The notes under the pieces: generated by a model | The model's input: the letters and a program-made list of their open reading frames with translations, nothing else | Database searches by the model: none | Told to the model about the DNA's origin: nothing | Shown here: positions 24,143 to 32,744 of the stretch, in pieces | How the letters are laid out: each line of letters starts with the position of its first letter | How positions within the stretch are numbered: position 1 is the stretch's first letter | Origin: a bacterium | GTDB lineage: Bacteria > DUMJ01 | Direction of reading: 5' to 3' | Assembly: GCA_026418035.1 (NCBI GenBank) | Contig: JAOACC010000158.1 | Coordinates: 1 to 33,690 of the forward strand | DNA: 33,690 nucleotides | Program-made: the position numbers and the translations under genes

Positions 24143-25633
24143 CTATTTAACTCCGTACTTACTAAAATCCCAGTTATTTTCCTTAATAAGCTTATTCACA
24201 GCATCTTCTACATTCTTTGTCACTTCTTCCACATATTTGTCAAGAGATATTTGGTCGCCTATATACAACTGCCATAATTTAAAGTTCTTATCTTTAGCTT
24301 CTTCGGTTATATCTACATATCCTGGATTTGGAAAGATAAGCTCAAGAAATTCGTAAGTTCCAGGTTTCCAGAAAACTGCCTCTAATTCTTTAGCAGGTCT
24401 TACTCCTTTAATACTGGGAAGGAAAGCACCTAGATCTGCTATTAGTGGTCCTGCATTCTTAGGGGCGGTAAGGTACATTAAGAAGTCAATAGCAACCTCA
24501 AGCATTCCTTGTTTCTGAGCAGAAGTAGGAACATTGAATTGAAAAGCAGCAGAAGGTCCTCCTAGAGTTAATCCCTTTATAGTTCCAGGTCTTGGAGCAT
24601 ATTTGGTAGTCTTATTAGTAACAACCGGGAATGGCATCCAACCCCAATTAAATTTTCTCAAGGGATCTAACCTTACTGGTTTTATCTGCCAACTTCCATT
24701 TAAATGCATCGCTGCTTTACCAGTAATAAATTGATCGTAAGCTTGAGACATTCCTAAACCTAAAAAGCCTGGACTCCAATACTTAGAAAGTTCCTTTTGG
24801 AGTTGAGCTCCTATTTTCCATCTTTCGCTAGATATAGTCTCTATACCTTTCTTCCATCCTAAGGCTTGTTCTTTAACAGTTACTAACCCTGGTTTTTCTT
24901 CAGGAATTACATCGAATTCCTTTAACAACGGCTTATACAAGGGATATCTAGTAAATCTATTTAACCACGAATAAGCTACCTCTTTCTCCGCACCAGCCCA
25001 ACTCATAGGTATATATTTACCATCAGCTTTAATCTTACTAAGAACTGTAATAAACTCATCCCAATATCTTGGAACTTTAAGTCCTAACTGATCAAATACA
25101 TCCTTGTTATAGAAAATCCCAGTAGTAACAAGATCTCCATTTATTGTATACTGCTTTCCATCAGGAGCAGCATTTATAGCCAAGACTCCAGGGTCGAATA
25201 TATCGCGCCATTTTTTATTACCAGCTATATAAGGATTAGCCATATCTAGATAAGGATCCATAGATATAAGTAAACCTTTAGGGCCCCACTCTTCAGCCCA
25301 ACTATGATGTCCCCAAAATATATGTGGAGCTTCTCCACCAATTAGCCTAGTCTGAATCCAAGTAAAAAAATCAGTTTCAACTGCTTCTAAAAATTTTATC
25401 TTAACTCCAGGATGAAGTTTCTCATATTCTTTCTGAATAGTCCAGGCATACTGGGGAGGAGGCCATCTATCTGCTTCTGTCCTTTCTCTAGGAGTATATG
25501 CCTGTAAGTAGACTTGAAGTTCACCCTTTAAAGAGGCCTTAGGCCCAAACTTAGGCTTTTCTTGAGCTAAAAGGATAGAGATACTCCCTAATATAAAGAT
25601 CAATAAAACCCCCAATATTAAAATCTTTTTCAT
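24143..25633 (-). CDS. Sugar ABC importer substrate-binding protein (SBP family 1)
   Basis: A 496-residue exported protein. The signal peptide MKKILILGVLLIFILGSISI ends near LLAQE; there is no lipobox Cys. The mature part shows the family 1 pattern: YEKLHPGVKIKFLEAVETDF near 70-90, IFWGHHSW, GIFYNKDVFDQLGL near 178, FITGKAAMHLNGSWQ near 303 and a C-terminal FLMYLTAPKNAGPLIADLG region. It lacks close similarity to maltose binders that I can recognise, so the sugar is unknown. It is first in the operon, 200 bases after a near-consensus promoter, and AGGAGGG precedes the start. Confidence 0.88.
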   Translation of the reverse strand: MKKILILGVLLIFILGSISILLAQEKPKFGPKASLKGELQVYLQAYTPRERTEADRWPPPQYAWTIQKEYEKLHPGVKIKFLEAVETDFFTWIQTRLIGGEAPHIFWGHHSWAEEWGPKGLLISMDPYLDMANPYIAGNKKWRDIFDPGVLAINAAPDGKQYTINGDLVTTGIFYNKDVFDQLGLKVPRYWDEFITVLSKIKADGKYIPMSWAGAEKEVAYSWLNRFTRYPLYKPLLKEFDVIPEEKPGLVTVKEQALGWKKGIETISSERWKIGAQLQKELSKYWSPGFLGLGMSQAYDQFITGKAAMHLNGSWQIKPVRLDPLRKFNWGWMPFPVVTNKTTKYAPRPGTIKGLTLGGPSAAFQFNVPTSAQKQGMLEVAIDFLMYLTAPKNAGPLIADLGAFLPSIKGVRPAKELEAVFWKPGTYEFLELIFPNPGYVDITEEAKDKNFKLWQLYIGDQISLDKYVEEVTKNVEDAVNKLIKENNWDFSKYGVK

Positions 25634-25798
25634 ACTTAAATCTACCCTCCTCTTAATTAAATCAATAATATTTAATTTAAAAACCTTTTAGATTACACCA
25701 CTCAACCCAATATTCACAGGGTTAACTTGACAAAAGATACTAAAAGGATAACAACCTATAATATAAAATTACCTTTACATTATCACCCCCTACCAATT

Positions 25799-25830
25799 TT
25801 ACCACACCTTCGACTTTGATTATGTGGTAA
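25799..25830. promoter_or_regulatory. Candidate operator for the ROK repressor
   Basis: TTACCACA and TGTGGTAA form a perfect 8-bp inverted repeat with a 16-base spacer, starting about ten bases downstream of the predicted importer transcription start. That position would allow road-block or initiation control. A half-site-like TACCA also lies at 25791. Binding by the adjacent ROK protein is inferred from position. Confidence 0.5.
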
Positions 25831-25846
25831 ATATAGTTCCAAAAAA

Positions 25847-25875
25847 AGTATAACACTTAGGACTTCATATGTCAA
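25847..25875 (-). promoter_or_regulatory. Near-consensus promoter of the sugar importer operon
   Basis: On the minus strand TTGACA (25870-25875), 17 bases, then TATACT (25847-25852). Transcription would start near 25840, leaving a leader of about 200 bases before the binding-protein start. The leader contains the candidate operator and an AT-rich 8-bp inverted repeat at 25655-25677. Confidence 0.75.
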
Positions 25876-25892
25876 GTACATCTCCTACTTTA

Positions 25893-25921
25893 TTGACTAA
25901 TATAAGGACTCATGATATTCT
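25893..25921 (+). promoter_or_regulatory. Promoter of the ROK repressor gene
   Basis: TTGACT (25893-25898), 17 bases, then TATTCT (25916-25921), giving a start near 25928 and a leader of about 45 bases. It is back-to-back with the importer promoter, their -35 boxes 17 bases apart. Confidence 0.7.
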
Positions 25922-25973
25922 TTTAATCAAATAGTTAATTTAAAAGGTAAATAAAGATTTTGAGAGGTGAAGT

Positions 25974-27188
25974 TTGAGGAAGCAGACGGCGGACTTTAAT
26001 CTGGTAAGAAATATAAATAAGAGTATTGTACTTAATAAAATAGCTACAAACGAACCTATATCTAGGGCTGATATAGCAAGGATTACTAAATTAAATCCAG
26101 CTACGGTAGCAAATATTGTTAAAGAGTTAATGAAAGATGATTTAGTTAGAGAGATAGGAAAAGGAGAATCTAACGGAGGGAAATGTCCTATTTTATTGGC
26201 ATTAAATCCTCAAAGCTTTTGCCAAGTAGGGGTTCATATTGTAGATAGAATAGCAGGAGGAGTGGTAGACCTTAAAGGAAATACCCTCTCTTATATAGAA
26301 TATCAGTTTAACAAAGAAGAAAAATTAGAAATAGACTTAGTAATTAAATCCATATATGAAGCCATAGAGGAATCAGGAATTAGTCTAGAAAAGGTCAAAG
26401 GAATAGGTATCGGAGTAACTGGACTAATAAACTCTTCCAGCGGTATTGTAGAATTTGCTCCTAATATAGGTTGGGAAAATGTTCACTTAAAAAATATTCT
26501 AGAGGAAGAATTTAATATACCTGTATATATAGATAATGATGTAAAGGCAACAGCTATAGGAGAGCTATGGTTTGGTGTAGCTCAAGGAAAAAGAAATTTT
26601 ATAGTATTCGATATAGGGTCTGGAATTGGTTCAGCGTTAGTTATAGAAGGAAAGATATATAGGGGTGCTAACGGAAGAGCTGGAGAGATAGGACACACCT
26701 TTCTTAGATATAATCCTATAAGATGTAAATGTGGAAACTACGGTTGTTTAGAAACTTTTGTAAATGATAAGATTATTATCGAGAAGATAAAGTCAGAAAT
26801 AAGAACAGGAGGAAAGTCTTTGATTTTAGACTTAATAGATAATATAGAAAATATCACATTAGAAACTATCTTCGATGCTGTAAGAAAAAATGACACACTC
26901 ACTAATAAGATAATTCAAAATATGGGAGAAGACCTTGGGCTTGTGATAGCTAATACAATAAATACATTAGATCCAGAATTAATTATATTAAATGGATATC
27001 TTACAACTATAGCTGGAGACTTACTGATACCTATAATTCAACAAAGTATTAGAAAACATATATTTGGTAAAACAGTAAAGATACCAGAAATAATAGTGGG
27101 GAAACTTTGTTACTTACCTAAATGTATTGGTCCAGCTGCATTAGTACTTCAAAAGGAATTTAGCTATTTAAAAAAAGAGATTCCCTAA
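25974..27188 (+). CDS. ROK-family transcriptional repressor (XylR/NagC type)
   Basis: A 404-residue protein starting at TTG, four bases after GAGGTGA. Residues 10-65 form the winged helix (PISRADIARITKLNPATVAN). The ROK sugar-kinase-like domain follows, with GIGIGVTGLINSSSG near 142, DNDVKATAIGELWFG, FDIGSGIGSALVIEG and the zinc motif CKCGNYGCLE near 251-260. Such proteins bind DNA until their sugar ligand is present. The gene diverges from the importer operon and shares its 340-base regulatory gap, so it most probably controls that operon and perhaps itself. A hairpin terminator follows. Confidence 0.9.
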   Translation: MRKQTADFNLVRNINKSIVLNKIATNEPISRADIARITKLNPATVANIVKELMKDDLVREIGKGESNGGKCPILLALNPQSFCQVGVHIVDRIAGGVVDLKGNTLSYIEYQFNKEEKLEIDLVIKSIYEAIEESGISLEKVKGIGIGVTGLINSSSGIVEFAPNIGWENVHLKNILEEEFNIPVYIDNDVKATAIGELWFGVAQGKRNFIVFDIGSGIGSALVIEGKIYRGANGRAGEIGHTFLRYNPIRCKCGNYGCLETFVNDKIIIEKIKSEIRTGGKSLILDLIDNIENITLETIFDAVRKNDTLTNKIIQNMGEDLGLVIANTINTLDPELIILNGYLTTIAGDLLIPIIQQSIRKHIFGKTVKIPEIIVGKLCYLPKCIGPAALVLQKEFSYLKKEIP

Positions 27189-27214
27189 ATCGTTAAAACA
27201 AAAAACTAATTCTG

Positions 27215-27240
27215 AGCTCCTTATAAGAAGGAGCTATTCT
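27215..27240 (+). terminator. Terminator of the ROK repressor gene
   Basis: A perfect 8-bp stem (AGCTCCTT, 5-nt loop, AAGGAGCT) followed by ATTCTTTTCT lies 26 bases after the stop codon. Confidence 0.8.
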
Positions 27241-27246
27241 TTTCTA

Positions 27247-27255
27247 TGTTATAAT
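27247..27255 (+). promoter_or_regulatory. Extended -10 promoter of the suf operon
   Basis: TGTTATAAT matches an extended -10 box. It directly follows the previous terminator and lies 40 bases before sufC; the region where a -35 box would fall is inside the terminator stem and does not match the consensus. Confidence 0.5.
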
Positions 27256-27295
27256 TAATTGAGAATCTTTATAAATTTACTAAGGAGATGAGAAG

Positions 27296-28027
27296 ATGCT
27301 TGTAATAGAAGACCTCCATGTTGAGGTAGGGAAGGTTCCCATATTGAAGGGGATAAACTTAGAGATTAATGATGGTGAAACCCATATACTCCTTGGACCC
27401 AATGGTGGAGGAAAGACTACACTCTTAATGAGTATTATGGGTTTACCTAGATATAAAGTAACTAAAGGCAAAATATATTTTAGAGGGATAGATATAACTA
27501 ACTTACCACCCAATGAGAGGGCAAAGATGGGGATTGGTATAATGTTCCAAAAACCCCCAAGTATTAGAGGGGTGAAACTTTATCAGATAGGCGAGATTAC
27601 CCTGAAAGATGGAAAAGATGGAGACAAGATAAGAAATTACGCTGAAATGCTCAATCTTATAAACCATCTAGACAGAGACCTAAACTACGGTTTTTCTGGT
27701 GGAGAATTGAAACGTTCAGAGCTTTTTCAACTTCTATGTCAAAGACCTGAGCTTGTCTTACTGGATGAGCCAGAATCCGGGGTAGATTTAGACAATATAG
27801 CCCTTATAGGAAATGTAATAAATGAACTCTTAAATAAGGTAGACAAGGTAAAAAGTAGAAAAAGTTCCGGAATTATAGTAACTCATACAGGTTATATATT
27901 GGAATATGTAAATGCAGATAAAGGACATGTTATTATGGATGGGAAAATTATTTGCCATGGATCTCCAAGAGACCTCTTTGAAGAGATAAGAAAATATGGG
28001 TATGGAAGGTGTGTCGAATGTCTGTAG
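27296..28027 (+). CDS. sufC: SufC ATPase of Fe-S cluster assembly
   Basis: A 243-residue soluble ABC ATPase. It shows Walker A GPNGGGKTT near 36-44, Q-loop MFQKPP, the SufC-type signature FSGGELKRSE near 137, Walker B VLLDEPESGVDLDN and the switch His in VTHTGYIL. The SGGE(L/M)KR(S/R)E form and DEPESGVD separate SufC from transport ATPases. It drives the SufB scaffold. The gene begins the operon, after AAGGAGATGAG, and overlaps sufB by ten bases. Confidence 0.95.
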   Translation: MLVIEDLHVEVGKVPILKGINLEINDGETHILLGPNGGGKTTLLMSIMGLPRYKVTKGKIYFRGIDITNLPPNERAKMGIGIMFQKPPSIRGVKLYQIGEITLKDGKDGDKIRNYAEMLNLINHLDRDLNYGFSGGELKRSELFQLLCQRPELVLLDEPESGVDLDNIALIGNVINELLNKVDKVKSRKSSGIIVTHTGYILEYVNADKGHVIMDGKIICHGSPRDLFEEIRKYGYGRCVECL

Positions 28028-29271
28028 TAAATATTTCAAGAAGAGAAGAACTGAAAAGATTAGCAGAATCTGCAAGAGATAAAAAGGCATTATATGGAGA
28101 GGATATAGATTTAAGCTTATTTGAAGAGCCTGAAGAAAAAGATTCCGTAGATGAACTCTCAAAGCTTCCTCCAGAGCTACAGAATATAGCAGCCTCTTCT
28201 GGGATAGACATAACAGAAAAGGATAGGGCTGGTAGCTTTGTCCAGCTGGACCACAGTGTCATATATCAAAAGATACAATCTGCTTACAAAGGACAGCTAG
28301 AGATTATGAGTATAACAGATGCCTTAGAAAGATATCCTGAATTATTAGAGCAATACTGGTGGAAAGCTGTAAGAGTAGATCAGGATAAGTATACCGCTTA
28401 TGCCGAACTGCATCCAGTTCATGGATACTTCATTAGGGTATTTCCAGGACAAAAGGTAGATAGAGCAATACAGGCCTGTTTATTACTTCAAGAGAACGCT
28501 AAAATGCAAAATGTTCATAATATTGTCATAATAGAAGAAGGTGCATCAGCTCAGCTTATAACAGGTTGCTCTATTGCCCCAAAGGTAAAAGAAGGAATTC
28601 ATATAGGTATAAGTGAGTTCTATGTAAAAAAGGGAGCAAAACTTGTCTTCACTATGATACATAATTGGGCAGAAGGCTTTCATGTGAGACCCAGGACAGG
28701 TATTATAGTGGAGGATAATGGTATCTACGTAAATAATTATGTCTTATTAAAGCCTGTTAAGTCTATTCAATCATTTCCCACTGCTGTACTAGAAGGAGGA
28801 AACTCAAAGGCGGTATTCAACTCGCTAATTTATGGATTAAAGGATTCTCTTATAGATATTGGTTCGAGGATTATACTTAGAGGAAAAAATTCTGCCGGAG
28901 AAGCTATATCTAGAGCTATAGTAGCCGATAGGTCTCGGATATATGCAAGAGGGACTCTTGTTTCTCAAAATGACGATAGTAAGGCTCATCTAGACTGTAG
29001 AGGGATCCTATTCTCTAATGAAGGATTGATGTATGCTATACCAGAATTAATAGCTGATAAGAGCCCTAAGAGTATACTTTCACATGAGGCAGCTATAGGA
29101 CCCATAGCGGAAGAAGAGATAGAATACTTAATGACCAGAGGGCTTTCAAAAGACGAAGCGGTATCTCTAATAACTCAAGGATTTATGGATGTGAAAATAT
29201 TAGGATTACCCAAGCATTTAGAAGATTACATAAGAAAGATGATAGAATTAACACAAAAAGAATCTATGTAA
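28018..29271 (+). CDS. sufB: SufB/SufD-family Fe-S cluster scaffold protein
   Basis: I start at the ATG (MSVVNISRREELK) inside the sufC end; a GTG three codons earlier is also possible. The 417-residue protein has the beta-helix core of the family, with the conserved HNWAEGFHVRPRTGI region and the C-terminal AHLDCRGILFSNEGLMYAIP and LSHEAAIGPIAEEEIEYL motifs. The Cys in HLDCRG matches the cluster-building Cys of SufB, and the His/Glu of SHEAAIG the partner site, so a single protein may serve both roles as in the minimal SufBC of archaea and deep anaerobes. No SufD, SufS or SufU gene is nearby. Confidence 0.88.
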   Translation: MSVVNISRREELKRLAESARDKKALYGEDIDLSLFEEPEEKDSVDELSKLPPELQNIAASSGIDITEKDRAGSFVQLDHSVIYQKIQSAYKGQLEIMSITDALERYPELLEQYWWKAVRVDQDKYTAYAELHPVHGYFIRVFPGQKVDRAIQACLLLQENAKMQNVHNIVIIEEGASAQLITGCSIAPKVKEGIHIGISEFYVKKGAKLVFTMIHNWAEGFHVRPRTGIIVEDNGIYVNNYVLLKPVKSIQSFPTAVLEGGNSKAVFNSLIYGLKDSLIDIGSRIILRGKNSAGEAISRAIVADRSRIYARGTLVSQNDDSKAHLDCRGILFSNEGLMYAIPELIADKSPKSILSHEAAIGPIAEEEIEYLMTRGLSKDEAVSLITQGFMDVKILGLPKHLEDYIRKMIELTQKESM

Positions 29272-29280
29272 GAGGGGAAG

Positions 29281-31131
29281 ATGATAGAAAGAGTTATTAA
29301 TGAGATCAGAGAGAAGTATTATGGTATCCCTTTCCTTGCCCTAGGACAAACAGTTCTTTGGGATGAACCAACAAAGATAGCTTTGAAATACTGGTTAGAT
29401 AAGCTATATCCAGAAGCGGTCTTTATATTTGGGGTACATAATACAGATTACTTTGCTAAATCTCCAATAGCATCAAACAAGGATGAATATGTCCTTTTAT
29501 CTCATAATGATAATTCTACAAGAAACCTATGGGCTTCGACTATAGAAATATCTAGACCATTTGGGAGCGAAAATCACCCAACATTACAGTTTTTTAGGAG
29601 ATGTAATGTTCCAATAGATAGTATAGCTCCTAAAGAGAAAAGAGACGAATTCTTAGACAAAATAACTTCTTCTTGGGGCTGGATGGCGGTAGTAAAAAGT
29701 GGAACTAGATCTATTGTAGCCTGTGATATTAAACTCCAGGATATAATAGAAAGGCTTATAGAACTTATAATCTGGGGAACTTGTGGTGCTAAGGATCTCA
29801 TAGGAGAGAAAGAGTGTATAAAAAACTTCTGTGACAAAATTAAAGAATTTGTATTAAACTATGCCGAGAAAAATACTAATGCTACTATTACAGAGCTATT
29901 CAAAGAACTATACAAATGGTTTTGGCAGGAGCTCATTGGATATATTCCCCAGAATGTAAACTTAACCTCATCTTTAGAGCTTTTTAGGTTTAATACAGAA
30001 ACTTACAATTTGCCAAGATTCTCCATCATAGAAGGATTTATAAATCCAGCTACAAGCAGTGTCTATAAGAGATGTTATAACAATGCTGTAAAAGACTCTG
30101 GCATATATACATTGGAATATTTCGGTTATGGGGCGATTCCCTTTGACTTAGTAATACCAGGAAAAGGGAGAGGAACTATATGTATTCAACCTAAATATCT
30201 TGTAATAGAAGGGGAAGAAGAGATAAGAGTTCCTCTAGATAATCCTATCACCTCTCTCAAAGAACTTGCAGAAGTTATAGAAAAAAACTTTGGTAAATAT
30301 TCAGCTATTGTAGGAAAAGCGGTTACTTTGCTATCTATGATAAGAAGGGAATTTATACTTGTATTTAATGAAAGAGGTTCACTTTACTATAATCTCACAT
30401 TTAATATGGAACAGATGCTGGAAGAGAATGAAATTCATTTAGAATTTTATCCTATTCTTAGAATAAGATATGGTACTTGGGATTTGATGGAAGATATGGA
30501 TAGAGAGATTATACTTCCTGATTATATGAGAATAGTATTTGGAAAGAATTCAATTAATCCCAAAGAGTTTAGTAATAGATGGAGAAAAGTAGTAGAAGAG
30601 CAAGATTATTTTATATACAAAGTAGCTAATATGAGAAAACCTAGAGAACTTATGAAACTACTAGCTGAAATAATAGAGAGAAAATGGGAAGAGAAGTTAT
30701 CCCTCTATAATCAGTTAAAGCAAGATTTGATCATAAAGAGATCAACAATAGAATCAAACTGGCAAAGGGTAAGGGAATTAAAGGAGAAACTGAAAGAGAT
30801 TAGCGATCCTATAGGAAGAAGACAGTTAAAAGAAGAATTGAGAAGACTTAGAGACGAAACTTGGAAGATGGAAAAATCTAAAGAGATAAAAGAGATAAGA
30901 GAAAAACTAAAGGAACTAGAGATGGAGGTAGAGAGAGCCAAAGCAGAAATACTCAGATGTTCTTATCTAGTCAAAGAAAACCTTCCATATACACACTGTA
31001 GACCTTCAGCCTGGTGGTTTATAGCTATGGATCCTACTAGAAATTGGTTTAAGAAGATAATAGATAATCTTGAGGTATACACGGAGGGCGAGAGGTGCAA
31101 AGAGTACAATTTACAAAGATGCAGACAGTAG
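29281..31131 (+). CDS. Unrecognised 616-residue protein in the suf-dapF operon
   Basis: I do not recognise this family. The protein is soluble, with no signal peptide or membrane segment. Residues 1-150 look like an alpha/beta domain (PFLALGQTVLWDEPTKIALK, PEAVFIFGVHNTDYFAK, YVLLSHNDNSTRNLWAS). Residues 240-330 carry RFSIIEGFINPATSSVYKRC and GYGAIPFDLVIPGKGRGTIC. Residues about 450-555 are a strongly charged coiled coil. The tail has YTHCRPSAWWFIAMDPT. About ten Cys are scattered, without a standard cluster spacing. It starts nine bases after sufB behind AGGGGAAG and overlaps dapF by 37 bases, so it is translated with the Fe-S and lysine genes; that is the only functional hint. Confidence 0.6.
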   Translation: MIERVINEIREKYYGIPFLALGQTVLWDEPTKIALKYWLDKLYPEAVFIFGVHNTDYFAKSPIASNKDEYVLLSHNDNSTRNLWASTIEISRPFGSENHPTLQFFRRCNVPIDSIAPKEKRDEFLDKITSSWGWMAVVKSGTRSIVACDIKLQDIIERLIELIIWGTCGAKDLIGEKECIKNFCDKIKEFVLNYAEKNTNATITELFKELYKWFWQELIGYIPQNVNLTSSLELFRFNTETYNLPRFSIIEGFINPATSSVYKRCYNNAVKDSGIYTLEYFGYGAIPFDLVIPGKGRGTICIQPKYLVIEGEEEIRVPLDNPITSLKELAEVIEKNFGKYSAIVGKAVTLLSMIRREFILVFNERGSLYYNLTFNMEQMLEENEIHLEFYPILRIRYGTWDLMEDMDREIILPDYMRIVFGKNSINPKEFSNRWRKVVEEQDYFIYKVANMRKPRELMKLLAEIIERKWEEKLSLYNQLKQDLIIKRSTIESNWQRVRELKEKLKEISDPIGRRQLKEELRRLRDETWKMEKSKEIKEIREKLKELEMEVERAKAEILRCSYLVKENLPYTHCRPSAWWFIAMDPTRNWFKKIIDNLEVYTEGERCKEYNLQRCRQ

Positions 31132-31925
31132 GAAATGATTTCATTGTAATAAATTGGGAGAAAGAAAATTTAGGTTGGAATCTTCTGAGTAAAAGATTAT
31201 CTGATAGACACTTTGGTATTGGGGCAGATGGTCTTATTATCATTCTACCATCTGATGTAGCTGACTATAGAATGCGTATGTTCAATCCGGATGGGACAGA
31301 AGATATGTGTGGTAATGGTCTTAGATGTTCAGTAAGAGTATTCTGTGAGTTAAAAAATATAGATAGAAATGACATTAAGATAGAGACTATTAGCGGTATA
31401 AAGAAGGCTGAGATAATAGACAAAAACAATTGGATTATAAGAGTAAATCTAGGGGAGCCTATCTTAGATCCCAAAAAGATACCAATATTTTTAGATTTCT
31501 CTCCAATAATAGACTATCCGTTAGTGGCTAAGGATAAGATATTCAACGCTACAATAGTATCTACAGGAACTACCCATTCTGTAATATTCTATAAAGATCT
31601 CCCTGATGAGATATTTAAAAAGTATAGTCCTATAATAGAAAATCATCCCCTTTTCCCTAATAGGACAAGTGTAATCTGGGTGGTAGAAGAAGATAAAGAT
31701 GAGCTGAAGATAAGGATATGGGAAAGAGGTGTAGGAGAAACATTAGGTTGTGGGACAGGAGCCTGTGCATCAGTAGTAGCTAAGATGTTAAAAGAAAGAG
31801 AGAATCACAACTATAAAGTAACATCTAGCGGTGGAACTTTATTTGTAGAATGGAGTAATAGAGGGGATATGCTTTTATCTGGCAAAGTAGAAAAGGTCTT
31901 TGAAGGAAGTATCTGTACAGATTAA
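31095..31925 (+). CDS. dapF: Diaminopimelate epimerase DapF
   Basis: The 276-residue enzyme converts LL- to meso-diaminopimelate for lysine and peptidoglycan. The two catalytic Cys are present in MCGNGLRC near 72 and GCGTGACASV near 217. FNPDGTE, GVGET and the N-terminal KMQTVGNDF match, although the usual KMHGxGNDF is altered at HG. The GTG start after GGAGGG gives the normal number of residues before FTKM. It ends the suf operon and its start lies within the upstream gene, implying coupled translation. Confidence 0.95.
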   Translation: MQRVQFTKMQTVGNDFIVINWEKENLGWNLLSKRLSDRHFGIGADGLIIILPSDVADYRMRMFNPDGTEDMCGNGLRCSVRVFCELKNIDRNDIKIETISGIKKAEIIDKNNWIIRVNLGEPILDPKKIPIFLDFSPIIDYPLVAKDKIFNATIVSTGTTHSVIFYKDLPDEIFKKYSPIIENHPLFPNRTSVIWVVEEDKDELKIRIWERGVGETLGCGTGACASVVAKMLKERENHNYKVTSSGGTLFVEWSNRGDMLLSGKVEKVFEGSICTD

Positions 31926-31955
31926 GGAAGTGGAAGCTTATAGCTCCCACTTCCT
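31925..31955. terminator. Convergent hairpin after dapF
   Basis: A 14-bp stem with one GU pair (31925-31938 with 31942-31955) and a 3-base loop overlaps the last base of dapF and the stop and final codons of the opposing ATPase gene. No T run follows on the plus strand. Confidence 0.6.
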
Positions 31956-32744
31956 ATGAATTACTGGAACATCTTCCAAGAGTTTCTTCGTATAAGAATC
32001 TTTAGGATTTGTTATTATCTCTTCAGCATCTCCAGACTCTACTAATCTCCCATTATTCATTATGAATAATCTATCACTAGTATAATAAGCCAACCCTATG
32101 TCATGCGTAATAAACATTATAGACATACCATAATTTTTTCTAAGATCCAAGAGTAGATTTAATATACCAGCTCTAGAAGAGGCATCTATCATAGAAGTAG
32201 GTTCATCTGCAATAAGAAGCTTTGGTCTTATAATTAAGATCCTAGCTAACATTATCCTTTGCTTTTGGCCACCACTCAATTCATAAGGACGCTTATCTAA
32301 AACCTCGTCAGGATTTAATCCAACACTCAACAATGACTCTCTTATTAACTTTTCCTTTTCCTCACCAGAGAGAGAAGTTGAAACAAGCCTAAATGCATTA
32401 TTTAACACCCTTCTTATAGAGTAGAAGATATTAAACGAGGCAAATGGGTCTTGAAATATTGCCTGTACTTCTTTCCAATAACTCAATAGTTCTCTTCTCG
32501 AAGATATATGAGTAATATCTCTATCTTTAAATATTATCCTACCACTTGTGGGAGGTAACAACTTCAATATCAGCCTAGCAGTAGTAGTTTTACCACTACC
32601 ACTCTCACCTAGTAGAGTAACTATCTCACCCTCTTTAATAGAAAAAGAGACATTATCTACCGCTAACACTTGGGACTTGCCAGATCCAAAAACTCTAGTC
32701 AGATTCTCAACTCTTATAAGTTCTCTATTTCTAGCTCTTTCCAT
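31938..32744 (-). CDS. Peptide-type ABC importer ATPase, DppF/OppF type
   Basis: I start at the ATG reading MERARNRELIRV, after GGAGGGAAA; an ATG four codons earlier lies before that site. The 268-residue protein has Walker A GESGSGKTT near 41, Q-loop AIFQDPFAS, signature LSGGQKQRI, Walker B LIADEPTSMID and MFITHD. It overlaps the DppD-type gene by 14 bases. It ends with DVPVIHRKWEL, shorter than OppF, which often carries a Cys-rich tail. It belongs to a second Opp/Dpp importer whose permease and binding-protein genes must lie outside the window. Confidence 0.9.
   Translation of the reverse strand: MERARNRELIRVENLTRVFGSGKSQVLAVDNVSFSIKEGEIVTLLGESGSGKTTTARLILKLLPPTSGRIIFKDRDITHISSRRELLSYWKEVQAIFQDPFASFNIFYSIRRVLNNAFRLVSTSLSGEEKEKLIRESLLSVGLNPDEVLDKRPYELSGGQKQRIMLARILIIRPKLLIADEPTSMIDASSRAGILNLLLDLRKNYGMSIMFITHDIGLAYYTSDRLFIMNNGRLVESGDAEEIITNPKDSYTKKLLEDVPVIHRKWEL

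Noticed and set aside
25727-25762. TTGACA followed by TATAAT on the plus strand
   Set aside because: The spacer is 24 bases, too long for a sigma70 promoter, and a better plus-strand promoter lies at 25893-25921.
30711-30941. Ser/Phe-rich minus-strand frame
   Set aside because: It is the complement of the Lys/Glu-rich coiled coil of the 616-residue protein, a common artefact.
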